Source: Argentina anserina
Taxonomy: Eukaryota; Streptophyta; Magnoliopsida; Rosales; Rosaceae
Direction: 5' to 3'
Length of the DNA stretch: 64,000 bases
Assembly (NCBI RefSeq): GCF_933775445.1
Contig: NC_065875.1
Coordinates: 5,283,001 to 5,347,000, forward strand
In this document: positions 10,433 through 21,000 of the stretch, piece after piece
Layout: the number at the start of each line of letters is the position of its first letter
Numbering within the stretch: the first letter of the stretch is position 1
Notes under the pieces: generated by a model
Told to the model about the DNA's origin: nothing
Databases searched by the model: none
Seen by the model: only the letters and a program-made list of their open reading frames with translations
Translations under genes and position numbers: made by a program

Positions 10433-13400
10433 TCAAGACTCTTTTGGCTGAGCCCCATCTACAAACGTCATCTCTTCCATTTTCTGCCAAAACAAAATCT
10501 GTGTAATGACATAATTGAAGCACTAAAATCTTGTTAACCCAATAATCGTAAATTTAATCCAACCTTCTGTACCTAATTCACCAAAAAGCACCGCATTCCC
10601 ATAAACAAAATTGCCTACTTTCTAATATCCAACAATCTCAATTGGATATGTCTAAGTCAAGCCCCAATTGTTCACCTCACATTTCCACAACATCAGTATA
10701 TATATGAAGTTATGAAGAAGACATAACTTACTGGTTGAAGTCCTTCATCCCCATCAGGTCGATTGATATTTCTGGTGCAAAGATACCAAATGGTTAGTTC
10801 AAGAAATTATACTTTCACATAGAATGAGACCAAAGAAGATCAGCCCGAGCAATGCTTTGTTAGTGCGTGTTAGTGTGATCCACTTTAGCATGATTAACTT
10901 CATTAACTCCATAAATCACGGGAGTGATTCACGGAGGAAATCAAGGAAGCACTTGTAGTTAGCTTATATATAGGTTAGTTTGATGTTGTATAAATTTATA
11001 TTGTGATGAAGGAAAATACTTATCTTGTTTCTAGTTGGTATCAGAGCCTTGTGATGTCCGTCTTGTGGAAAGCTTTGAATGAAGAAATAGTTGATCTGGT
11101 GGAGGTATGTGACACTGCGCAGGCTATATGGCAAACACTTGAAAATTTATACACTAATGACTCTGATTTCATACAAGTTCATGAGTTAATGTGCACCGCT
11201 TTGGCAATACAACAAGATGGGCAACCGGTGGCGCAATATTTCACTAAGCTAAAGAATGTCTGGGCTGAAATTGATATGAAACGTCCTTGCATGATCAAGA
11301 ATCAAGAGGATATTGTTTGGTACCAACGTGAGAATGAGCTTGAGCGAGTTCACCATTTCCTGAAAGGACTTGATGCCTAACAATGCGAAAGGAGAATTAC
11401 TCCGACAGACCGAACCCCCTAGCCTCATTGCAGCTTTCACATATATCCAGAATGATGAATCTCATCAAGAGAGTCTTCATCAGACACAAGTTGAAGTTTC
11501 CAGCCTTACTGTTCGTGCTCGCTTTCCTGCCTCACCGCTTCAGCGGGTCCCTCCAGCTCCACTTCATCAGCAAGGACCACCACCAGGCTTCGGGAATCAG
11601 CCCCGTCCTCCTTGCTCTTATTGTCATAGTACTACCCATGCTCGTGCGACCTGTTGGAAGCTGTATCCACACCTTCGGCCTAAGAAACCGAGTTATCGTC
11701 CCCCAGCAAAAGCAGTTATTCAAATCATCCAGGATCTCGATCTCTATGGTGTGGTTGGACATGATCATCATACCGCAGGAGGGGCAGTACCTACCGCATC
11801 CATAGCTGGTCGTGGCAAAATTGGTATGGCTTTAAATATTTCTACCTTTGTTGGTTTTGATACTTGGATTATTGATTCGAGTGCATCTGATCATATGACT
11901 TATGACAAATCTTATTTTACCGTATTGTCTCCTCCACCAGTACCATATGTTACTAATGCTAATGGTGAGGCATTCCCCGTATTAGGGAAAGGGTCAGTTC
12001 GTATTACTCCCACCATAGAGCTTCACAATGTGCTATATGTACATGTTTTATCTCATCATTTGATATTTGTCCCACAATTGAATGCTGATGCTAAGTGTTC
12101 TGTGACATTTTTTCCTATGTATGTGATATTTCAGGATCTTCTCACCGGGGAGTTCATTGGTCGGGGGTATCTGAGGGACAAGTTGTTTCATCTGGATCAG
12201 ACATATGCGGGGGAGAAACCAGGGGCACAATTTCGGACCGCTTTAATCTCTACTTCTGACAAGCTAAGTGAAGTTTGGTTATGGCATCTTCGCTTAGGGC
12301 ATCCATCTTTTAGTATTATGAAAAAATCCATGCCTACTTTGTTTTTTAGTGTGGATGAGTCTTCTTTACGTTGTGAGACATGTGTTTTGGGAAAGAGTCA
12401 TCAGTCTACTTATTCTCCTAGTACTTCTAATAAAAGTACTTTTCCTTTTGAATTAATTCATTCTGATGTTTGGAGTCCTTCCAAAGAGTCTACTGTGTCC
12501 AGGATGCGGTATTATGTCTCATTTTTTTATGATTGCACCCGTCTTTCATGGATTGTTCTCCTCAAAATTAAAAATGAGGTTTTTCCAGCTTTTCAGGCCT
12601 TTTATAACAATGTCCAAACACAATATAATACCACAATTAAAATTCTTCGTTCTGATAATGGGGGGGGAATATGTGAATCATGTCTTTCAGGAGTTCTTTA
12701 CCACACATGGAATTGTTCATCAAACCACGTGTCCTTACACACCTGAGCAAAATGGAGTTTCTGAAAGAAAAAACCGTCATTTACTTGATATGGCTCGGTG
12801 TCTTCTTTTTAGTGCCCATATGCCTCCGTCCCTTTGGGGTGATGCTGTCATAACTTCTGCCCACCTCATTAATCGTCTTCCCTCTCGTGTCCTTCAGGGA
12901 AAGGTTCCATATGAGGTGCTTGCATCTTATGTCTCCTTACCCTCTTTTCATAATCTTCCTGCTCGTGTTTTCGGTTGTGTTACTTTTGTCCATCTTCCAA
13001 AACACAAGCGGTCTAAGTTGGATGCCCGGGCCGTTAAATGTGTCTTTGTTGGGTATGGAGGACATCAGAAAGGATACCGGTGCTACCATCCACCTACTAG
13101 GAAGTACTATGTCTCTATGGATGTTACTTTCTTTGAGGACATGAGTTTTTCCTTTTCCGATACTGCTCTTCAGGGGGAGAATTCGTATTTTGAAGAGTTG
13201 TATCATGGGAAGGGGGAGACATACGCCAGTAGGTATGGTGAAAGGTTCAGGCTGAATTGAGATTATCAAAATATCAGCTACACAAGCACCATCGGATAAT
13301 TCTGGTGTCATTACTCCAGAGATTCAGGAATCAGAAGATGATAACACAACTGCCCCTCATGTCTCTAATACTACTATTACACCTGACCAATGCTCTCCTG

Positions 13401-15455
13401 GTACGGAAGATCACTCATCTGAGGTTAGTTATTCTACTAGGACTAATACTAGTGAGGCTAATAGTCGAGAATATGTCTTACCAAATAGGTCTACTCGGGG
13501 TCAGCCAACAAAAAAATATGAACCTACCCTTCACGCTAAAGCTAAATATCTTGTGGCAAATTTTATGTCTACCAAAAGATTGTCTAAGTCATATGAATCA
13601 TTTGTGAATCAAATATCTACTGTATCAGTGCCTAACAAAGTACAGGATGCATTGGGAGATCCAAAATGGAGGAAAGAAATGGAGGAAGAAATTGAAGCAT
13701 TACAAAAGAACAATACTTGGGAGCTTGTATCTCCACCACATGGCAAGAAAACTGTGGGATGTCGTTGGGTGTTTACAGTGAAGCATAATCCAGATGGGTC
13801 AGTGAGCCGGTATAAAGCATGCCTAGTAGCAAAGGGGTTCACCCAGACATATGGCATAGACTATGATGAGACATTTGCACCTGTTGCAAAGATAAACACT
13901 ATTCGGGTATTACTTTCTTGTGCTGCTAACCTAAACTGGCCACTTAGACAGTTTGATGTTAAGAATGCATTCCTCCATGGAGAACTTACAGAAGAAGTGT
14001 ACATGGATCTTCCGCCTGGATATGCGTCCGCTTCTCCAAGTAAATTTGTATGCAGATTGAGAAAGTCTTTGTATGGTCTTAAACAGTCACCTCATGCTTG
14101 GTTTGGAAGATTCTCACAATTCATGAGGAAAATTGGCTACAGACAGAGTAACTCAGACCACACATTATTTCTCATACATCAACAAGGAAAGGTAACAGCC
14201 CTAATTATATATGTTGATGATATGGTAGTTACTGGGAATGATACTGTTGAGGTGGATAGATTACAGAAACAACTAACCACAGAATTTGAGATGAAAGACC
14301 TAGGTACACTCAAGTACTTCTTAGGCATTGAGGTTGCCAGAGGAAGTGATGGTATCTATCTGTGTCAGAGAAGGTATATCCTTGATCTACTAACGGAGAC
14401 CGGTATGCTGGATTGCACTCTCATTGATACTCCTATTGAGCGGAACCATCGGTTAGCAGAATATCCAGATCAAGTGTCTACTGAAAAACCTCGTTATCAG
14501 AGGCTAGTTGGACGCTTGATTTATTTATCACATACGAGACCAGATGTTACATATGCAGTAAGTGTAGTGAGTCAGTTCATGCATAATCCCAGTGTGAACC
14601 ACATGGATGCTGTTGTGAGGATTTTGAGGTACTTGAAGTCAGCACCAGGGAGAGGAGTAATGTTCTCCAATCACAGTAATATCCTTAAGGTTTGTGGCTT
14701 CACAGATGCAGACTGGGCTGGAAATATTACAGATCGGAGATCCACATCAGGGTACTTTACCTTTGTTGGGGGTAATCTTGTTACATGGAAGAGTAAGAAA
14801 CAAAAAGTGGTAGCTCGATCTAGTACTGAAGCAGAATACAGAGGTATGGCTCAGGGAGTGTGTGAATTATTATGGCTTAAAAATTTGCTACAAGATTTGG
14901 GTATTAAGCATGAGTATGCTATGCAGCTGTACTGTGATAGTAAGGCAGCTATTGATATTTCACAGAATCCGGTGCAACATGATCGTACAAAACATGTGGA
15001 GGTTGATCATCACTTTATAAAGGAGAAGCTAGACACGAAGATCCTTAGTTTTCCTTTTGTTTCTACAGAAGAGCAACTTGCCGATATGCTCACAAAAGGA
15101 GTGTTTAAAACGGCTTTTTATGACGCACTTAGCAAGTTGGGCATGGTTGATGTATATGCGCCAACTTGAGGGGAAGTGTTAGTGCGTGTTAGTGCGTGTT
15201 AGTGCGATCCACTTTAGCATGATTAACTCCATTAACTTCATAAATCACGGGAGTGATTCACGGAGGAAATCAAGGAAGCACTTGTAGTTAGCTTATATAT
15301 AGGTTAGTTTGATGTTGTATAAATTTATATTGTGATTAAGGAAAATACTTACCTTGTTTCTAGTTGCTTAAGTTGCTAAACTGATCTTACTTTTCCTTGG
15401 GCTCAGGGTTGAGGGCTTTCTTCTCTGCAGAAACGCAACTCCCTTTCCTCCCCAT
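10433..15455 (-). CDS. Small spliced gene with IQD-like N-terminus, interrupted by a copia element in intron 1
   Basis: Three minus-strand exons join in frame: 15455-15391 (65 nt), 10771-10732 (40 nt) and 10483-10433 (51 nt), 156 nt in all, or 51 residues plus stop. Splice sites are GTAAG/CAG and GTAAG/CAG; phases are 2 then 0. A 5' untranslated intron (15778-15479, GTACGT...TTACAG) precedes the start. The first exon reads MGRKGSCVSAEKKALNPEP, which resembles the N-terminus of calmodulin-binding IQD proteins (typically MGKxxWFSAVKKALSPEPK), but the usual WF is replaced by CV. No IQ motifs or IQD core follow; exon 3 ends FVDGAQPKES. An earlier ATG in exon 1 opens a competing 20-codon frame. 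Without the 4.5 kb copia insertion, intron 1 would be about 107 nt. It could be a short real gene or an exonised IQD fragment; expression is unproven. Confidence 0.5.
10858..11035 (+). repeat. 5' LTR of copia element
   Basis: Starts TGTTAGTGCGTGTTAGTGTG and ends TTGTTTCTAGT next to the primer-binding site. It differs from the right LTR at a handful of positions and lacks one copy of an approximately 10 bp GTGTTAGTGC repeat that is present there. Confidence 0.85.
11003..11380 (+). pseudogene. copia gag (UBN2-like capsid part)
   Basis: The frame holds residues of the gag capsid family, including IWQTLENLYTNDSDF and a long helical tail with QPVAQYFTKLKNVWAEID. The first Met lies inside the LTR, so the real start is probably further in, near 11055. 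The frame closes just after FLKGLDA, and the rest of gag continues in another frame, so a frameshift near 11375 has broken it. Confidence 0.8.
11036..11047 (+). promoter_or_regulatory. Primer-binding site of copia element
   Basis: TGGTATCAGAGC is complementary to the 3' end of plant initiator methionine tRNA and directly follows the left LTR, as expected for the priming site of minus-strand DNA synthesis. Confidence 0.85.
11370..12670 (+). pseudogene. copia gag C-terminus, protease and first half of integrase
   Basis: One open frame carries a CCHC zinc knuckle (CSYCHSTTHARATC, near 11605), an aspartic protease active site reading DSSASDHM near 11875 where the family has DSG, the pre-integrase HxxxH/CxxC zinc finger (LWHLRLGHPSF ... 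CETCVLG) and the first integrase acidic residues (LIHSDVW). It ends at a run of seven G at 12661-12667 inside the SDNGG motif, where the frame is lost. The Gly-to-Ser change at the protease active site alone should inactivate it. Confidence 0.85.
12655..13258 (+). pseudogene. copia integrase, second half
   Basis: Continues the integrase catalytic core in a new frame after the G run: EYVNHVF, then TTCPYTPEQNGVSERKNRHL, which contains the conserved glutamate of the DDE triad. It proceeds through the C-terminal part with VFGCVTFVHLPKHKRSKLD and FVGYGGHQKGYRCY. It stops at 13258-13260, where a further frame change leads to the reverse-transcriptase frame. Confidence 0.85.
13256..15169 (+). pseudogene. 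copia reverse transcriptase and RNase H (open, 638 codons)
   Basis: This last frame is open throughout. It holds the copia RT motifs (WVFTVKHNPDGSVSRYKA, QFDVKNAFLHGEL, SLYGLKQSPHAW and the catalytic YVDD near 14210) and the RNase H domain (GFTDADWAG, SSTEAEYRGM, YCDSKAAI, TKHVEVDHHFI). It ends 7 bases before the polypurine tract. It has no start of its own, because in the family it is translated as part of one polyprotein. It is the best preserved part of the element. Confidence 0.9.
15177..15364 (+). repeat. 3' LTR of copia element
   Basis: Nearly the same as the left LTR, but the GTGTTAGTGC unit at its start is present three times instead of twice, which explains the 10 bp length difference. 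High similarity between the two suggests fairly recent insertion. Confidence 0.85.
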
Positions 15456-15478
15456 TTTCCAACATTTTACAGCGCACA

Positions 15479-15778
15479 CTGTAAAGAACAATACATAAAG
15501 AAAGATTGAAACTTTCAATAGAAACATTAATGCAAACGATTAGAAGCCTAAACCCAAATACAATATTTGAAAAAAAAATCGAATAACCCAGAAAAGAATC
15601 AAACATTCTAATCCCTCTACAAATTCTAAAATGTGGTCGAGTTTTATGAACTTCCTCTTAGCTCCTGTGAAGAAAAAAGAGAAGATGTAATATCTAAATG
15701 AGAGAATGAGCACGGTTTCTGTGAACATGAAAAATCGAGAAGAAAGAGCGTCTTAAGATCGATCGAGAAGTAACGTAC
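15479..15778 (-). other. 5' untranslated intron of the small IQD-like gene
   Basis: On the minus strand CCCCAAAG|GTACGTTAC at 15779/15778 is a strong donor and TTCTTTACAG|TGTGCG at 15479/15478 a strong acceptor after a T-rich tract. A leader intron just before the start codon is common in plant genes and supports transcription from right to left. Confidence 0.5.
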
Positions 15779-16040
15779 CTTTGGGGACTTTAAGATCGAT
15801 AGACGAATTGTGATCAGTTTGGCAGCGTACAGAGAAGGTGAGACTGTGAGAGAGATAATATTCAATCTGTATTTCTAATTTTGGAGAAGAGAACTGCCTG
15901 TGGAATCGTGCGCAAACAGCGCCCAACATTTATCTCTCTCAACTGTGGAGATCGTGGGCAGCAGCCGTCCCCGTTTCATCTTCGCTCGGCGCTGGGAATT
16001 GTCTTCCCTTTATCTTGTACTCAACTGAACGCGGGAATTA

Positions 16041-16372
16041 CTGCAGGTTTACATTTTTGCCCTTCGTTTATTTATTCATTTATGTCATAAATGCTGATTT
16101 GCACACTAAATTTGGTTAAAATTGTCAATTTACACCCTGAACTTGCATTTGAGTCAATTTACCTCCTAAACTTGGTAAAAATTGCCGATTTACACCCTGA
16201 ACTTGTATTTGAGTCAATTTACCTCCTAAACTTGATAAAAATTGCTGATTTGCACCACATCCGTTAAATTTAACTGTTTTTATTCAATTTTGTGTCACAT
16301 GTCATGCACATGAGGGGTAATGTTGTCATTTTCTATAATGTAAGAAAGAGGGGCAAAAATGTAAACCTGCAG
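16041..16372. mobile_element. MITE with 22 bp terminal inverted repeats
   Basis: The left end CTGCAGGTTTACATTTTTGC (16041-16060) is the exact reverse complement of GCAAAAATGTAAACCTGCAG at 16353-16372, and two further bases match. A TA dinucleotide flanks both sides (16039-16040 and 16373-16374), as for Tc1/mariner-type insertions. The interior has two direct copies of a roughly 60 bp unit (CCCTGAACTTG...TTTACCTCCTAAACTTG) and no coding capacity. Confidence 0.8.
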
Positions 16373-18061
16373 TATGCTAAAACGTAACAAGTCTTGTATG
16401 AAAGAGGGGCAATTGTAGAAACTAAAACGTAACAGTTGCATATGCTAAAGATGAAGTCCCCACTTTTGGAAGAACTCCTTAAAGTACAAATCAGACCTTG
16501 TGATGCTCGGATCTTCTTTGTCTAACTAATGAATCCTCCTATAATTAATTGAGTCATTAATACAATTGGTTCTAACATTTTGACTAATTAGGAAATAATG
16601 CAGACGATACAATTTACACATAACTGTGATACAGTCTCGTTCATGTTCAACTACTATTTGAGGTAAATCCAAATGTAAAGAGAATCTTTTTAAAATTAAA
16701 TTATTTTATTTTCAATTTTTAGATTTACACCCAATGGTGGTTGAGTATGAATTTCATAGTCAGCGACCGTGTGAACGGAACTGTATATGGTATGATAAAC
16801 CTAGCAGTACTCGAAAGTGGAAACAGGTGAAAAGAAACCGTTTAAAACACAGGGAGTGAAATATAAAGCACATTACCCGTTCTAGCAATATTTTCCAACT
16901 TAGCAATTGTTTCATCCTTCTGTTTCTTCTTTTTCTTCCAAGAGACTGTTGAAAAAGTGAAGTTTCTCAAATTGAAGACAAAAACAATGTTTGGAATAAT
17001 AGAATCATAGATCAGCTACCATTACACAAGTAAGACAATCGAAACCGAAAAATAATACATAAGTGCCCAATCTGACACTGGACAAATTCGCAGCTCTCTA
17101 TTCGTCATGCCTTATCAAAATTCAAGGACCACGTCAAAACCCTTATAAGAACAAAATCAAACCCACTATACCTTTTGAAGCAAAATTCAGTAGATTGCTT
17201 TACCAATTGAACTCATGTCTCGTACTCCATGGCAAGAAAATTATTTCGTTTCTTCTAGCTTGAATCTTCACGCAACAACAACAGAAAACCGATGGCAACA
17301 GCAGACTCCCAAATCGGTGGAGGCGAAGGTTTTTTTCGTTACCTTAATTGGTCTCCTGACTAAATAGGAGTTTTATTTGATGGGAGTAGGAAGCTCATCT
17401 GAACTGGAGATTCGGAAGACGTGAAAGAAGGTATTTCTCTCTATCCCGATAGTTTTACTGTTTTATCCCTTTTGATATTTAATTATGCTTGGTCTAATAT
17501 TTATCAGGATGGGCATTACTGTCTTTAAGCCGGTGGCAGTTCCATAAGGCATGTTGGCTTAATTAAGACCGATTTGCCCCAATCCTAAGATATGTTTTCG
17601 AACACGACCATTTTACTGATTGGCTTCGTGTTTCGCAAAAGAAACTGATGAAAAATTTCAATTCAGCATTGTTTTTACAATGCAGGAGGGGTGAAATAAT
17701 GTCAGTCACCAAATTGCAGCAGAAACAGAATTTAAATTGCAGTAACTGGGACAATGACCGTATATTTCAATTGAGAGAAAAGCTGCACACCATCAAATAA
17801 TCGATATGTTTAATATTAACAAACCATTAACAATATCAGTGATAAAACCATAAACACAACTGCACAAGTAACCAATCTAACTAATGTTTTTGTTCTGTTA
17901 GAATGGGGGGTCTGACAACGGCAGTAAAAAATCCCAAATATAATCACCTAATCAAAAAAAAAAGATTTGGAATTCCGTGAAACGTATGCTTTGCCTTGTT
18001 AGCCGAAAAAACAAAAGAGGAAGCAAATCCACAACCATATTGTTTTAAACTACACACCTTC
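16373..18061. other. Intergenic region next to the Ca2+-ATPase 3' end
   Basis: No firm gene. On the minus strand 16945-16877 has the look of an exon: TTTCAACAG acceptor, 69 nt open in two frames with Lys-rich content, GTAATG donor. No partner exons were found. A short ATG frame at 17292-17361 on the plus strand (MATADSQIGGGEGFF) is too small to judge. The 3' untranslated region of the ATPase gene must lie in the last few hundred bases. Confidence 0.3.
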
Positions 18062-21000
18062 CTACTGACTAACCTCAGTAACCTGGAAGACAGACAAGTG
18101 AAAATAGTAACAATAATCAGAAGCTGGTAAACAGAGATTCATAATAATTTGAAAATCAAAAACATATACTATGCTAAATGCTCTCACCTCTGTTCTCTCC
18201 CTTCGCCTACGGAATAGTTTGATGAATGACTTAAAGACAGCACTCCTGGTGACATACTTGTGGAAAGGCGTTTCAGGTACGGGAATAAACTTTCCAACAA
18301 CAGCAAGAGGCCAACTGCAACAATTAAAAACATTACTGTGAACTTCAAATCTATGTAAACATAGAGCGAGAAAGCTATAACAATAGCACAAATCAGCATT
18401 CAGTCAACATCATTACAGTACTTTAATTATAATAATTACCTGATAAAAGCGATAATAACAGAAATCAACCAATGCTTCCAGTTTAACCGGACTGTTGTAG
18501 TGAACTTCCCCAGGAACTCGACAATGAGAATCTACCCAAAATACAAAGAACATTTTAAACTACTGCCAGTACCATTAAGCCCCTTAACAAGAACAACAGA
18601 GTTTAAGAGTCACCTGAAGTACAACTGTCATCACAATAATCCCCATAAAGAGGTAATTTTTGGTAATTCCCTTGAATATGTTGAATTCATCTGGCTTTCG
18701 TGCATTGAACTCGTTGAAAATCTGCAATTTGCACAACAGAATTTAATTCGAGTGGTAACATACCATAGCATAAAAAACAATAGAAAAAGATAAAAGTAGA
18801 ACTCAATCATACAGCTAAACTTCCAAAACAACGCCACAAATGTTCTCCCATTGAACAGAGAAATGAACCACAAAAGACTTTGACACGAGCCACGTGTGGA
18901 TGCCAGAATTGAACGGAAATATAAACAATTTAAAAGACTTTGACACGAGCCACATGTGGATGCCAGAATTGAATGGAAATATAAACAATTCAACAGGTAA
19001 GGACTTACTTGACAAAGGACAAATGTATTGAATATCAGTGTGTTCTTCACTTTGTCCGCATGCTCAGTAGTATCATGTTCAAGATGGAGAATACTTTTCC
19101 CTCCGAAATTAAGGATAAGAAGAACAATTATTTGGTAGATAGCCTGTATTAGAATAACAAAAATTATAAAACATCAGAGAATATAGTGCAGTAGAACACT
19201 TCAACGACAGGAAACTAACTTTGGTCAAGGATATCAAGAAAAGAACATGTACCTGAATCAATAAGTTCCTCCACATTATGTTAGTAATCAGTGGTTCCCT
19301 GTAACACCGTAATGATACAATCAGATGCGCAAAAAAGCATTGTTAGGTTTTTCTTATATGACATGAAGATCTAATCAATATGTGCTAATTGAAGTGGTAT
19401 GGAAGGTGTTCACCATCAAAGAAGTCTTACCTTCGACCAACAGGAGGTCTGTCCATCAGATGATTCGTAGGAGGCTCAGTAGCCAGAGCTAGTGCTCCAA
19501 GAGTATCCATTATAAGATTTACCCACAGAAGCTACACAAACCAGAAGCAAAGGCAGATCACTAGGTGCACGCATGGAGAGATAAATGTGTGTGTCAGAGA
19601 GAGAGAGAGAGAACCTGAACAGCATTTAGTGGTACTTCACCAGAGGAAATTGCTGCCACAACATTGATAACAAGTGCGGCAACATTGACAGTAAGTTGGA
19701 ATTGGATGAATTTCTGAATATTAGCATACACAGATCGTCCCCATCTAACAACCTACACCAATCAAGCAAATTTCAACCATAGATGAGTCAGCATTATACA
19801 ATAAGAAATCAGAATCACAATAAAATTAACAACAATAATGATAAATACAGCCACAAAAAACAAACTGCATCCACCTCCGCTTATAGGTGAGAGAATTGAT
19901 ATCAAATCTCAACTCAGAATTGAAGGCCTCGCGCATATCAAATCTCATGAACACTAAATTGCTAAGTAGACAGGTTTAATTATGACACTGAACATAACTT
20001 GGAAACGAGAAGTTTCATATAAACACTAACCTTCACAACTGAAGCAAAGTTGTCATCCAAGATAATAATATCAGAACTCTCTTTGGCAACTTCTGTACCT
20101 GCAATACCCATAGCTAACCCAATATCCGCCTAGTCAAAGATTCCAAAATAGAAGATCATTATGATGTACAACACTAGGTAAAAGGGGGAATGCAACATCA
20201 AATACAGAAACAAAACAAATAAAAGTAATCAAACCTCATGCAGTGCAGGAGCATCATTAGTGCCATCTCCAGTAACAGCAACAACATGGCCTCTTCTCCT
20301 TAATGCTTGCACAAGCAGAAGCTTATCGTTGGGAGAGGATCGTCCCATTACCTATACATAAAATAGATAATAAATAATCATATTACAAATGCATGTGTCA
20401 ATTAATCCAAGAAAATAAACTAGTGAATAACTCAACTGAGATTTTTGGAGCAACATCTTCTCTCTGCCTCTCAGAAAGCTCACGGAAGGCTTTCCCTTCA
20501 ATTAGTGTTGGCTCACAGAGCTCCGATTCAGGAGTCAGTATGCCACACTCTAGTGCTATTGCCTTGGCGGTCTGCACGTTGTCTCCTGTAACCATCCGTA
20601 CCTATGGCATACATAAAATTGGAAGGATAACTTAAAACGTAACCCAACCTGCTTTGATAGCAACTCTAATAAAAAGGAATTCACACAAACTAGTTATGAA
20701 ACCCACTAGTAGATTAGTTTACAAAAGAAAAATGACCCATTGGATATCAAGGACCAGGAAATGACCCAAATAGAATGCACATGATCTATATCTAGAGTTT
20801 GGTCCCTGAACATCCCATCATTTAAAGAATGCTCATAGACAGTATATTATTGGAACAAGTTGATATACCTTAACGCCAGCCTTTTGGCATAGTCTCACCG
20901 AGTCCCCAACTCCTGGACGACATGGATCCTGCATTTTCAACATATTTGGACACAAGTTAAAGTAGGGTGGAAAAAAACAGCCAAAAATGAGCCTGCAAGA

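Larger units (their letters stand above)
10858..15364 (+). mobile_element. Ty1/copia retrotransposon with LTRs and target duplication
   Basis: The order gag, protease, integrase, reverse transcriptase, RNase H is that of Ty1/copia. LTRs are 10858-11035 and 15177-15364. A primer-binding site TGGTATCAGAGC (initiator Met-tRNA type) follows the left LTR at 11036-11047, and a purine tract GAGGGGAAG precedes the right LTR at 15168-15176. TGCTT flanks both sides (10853-10857 and 15365-15369) if the LTR is taken to end in CTAGT, which is not the usual CA. The coding region is broken by three frame changes and a protease active-site substitution, so this copy cannot be autonomous. It lies in the first intron of a minus-strand gene, in the opposite orientation. 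Confidence 0.9.
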
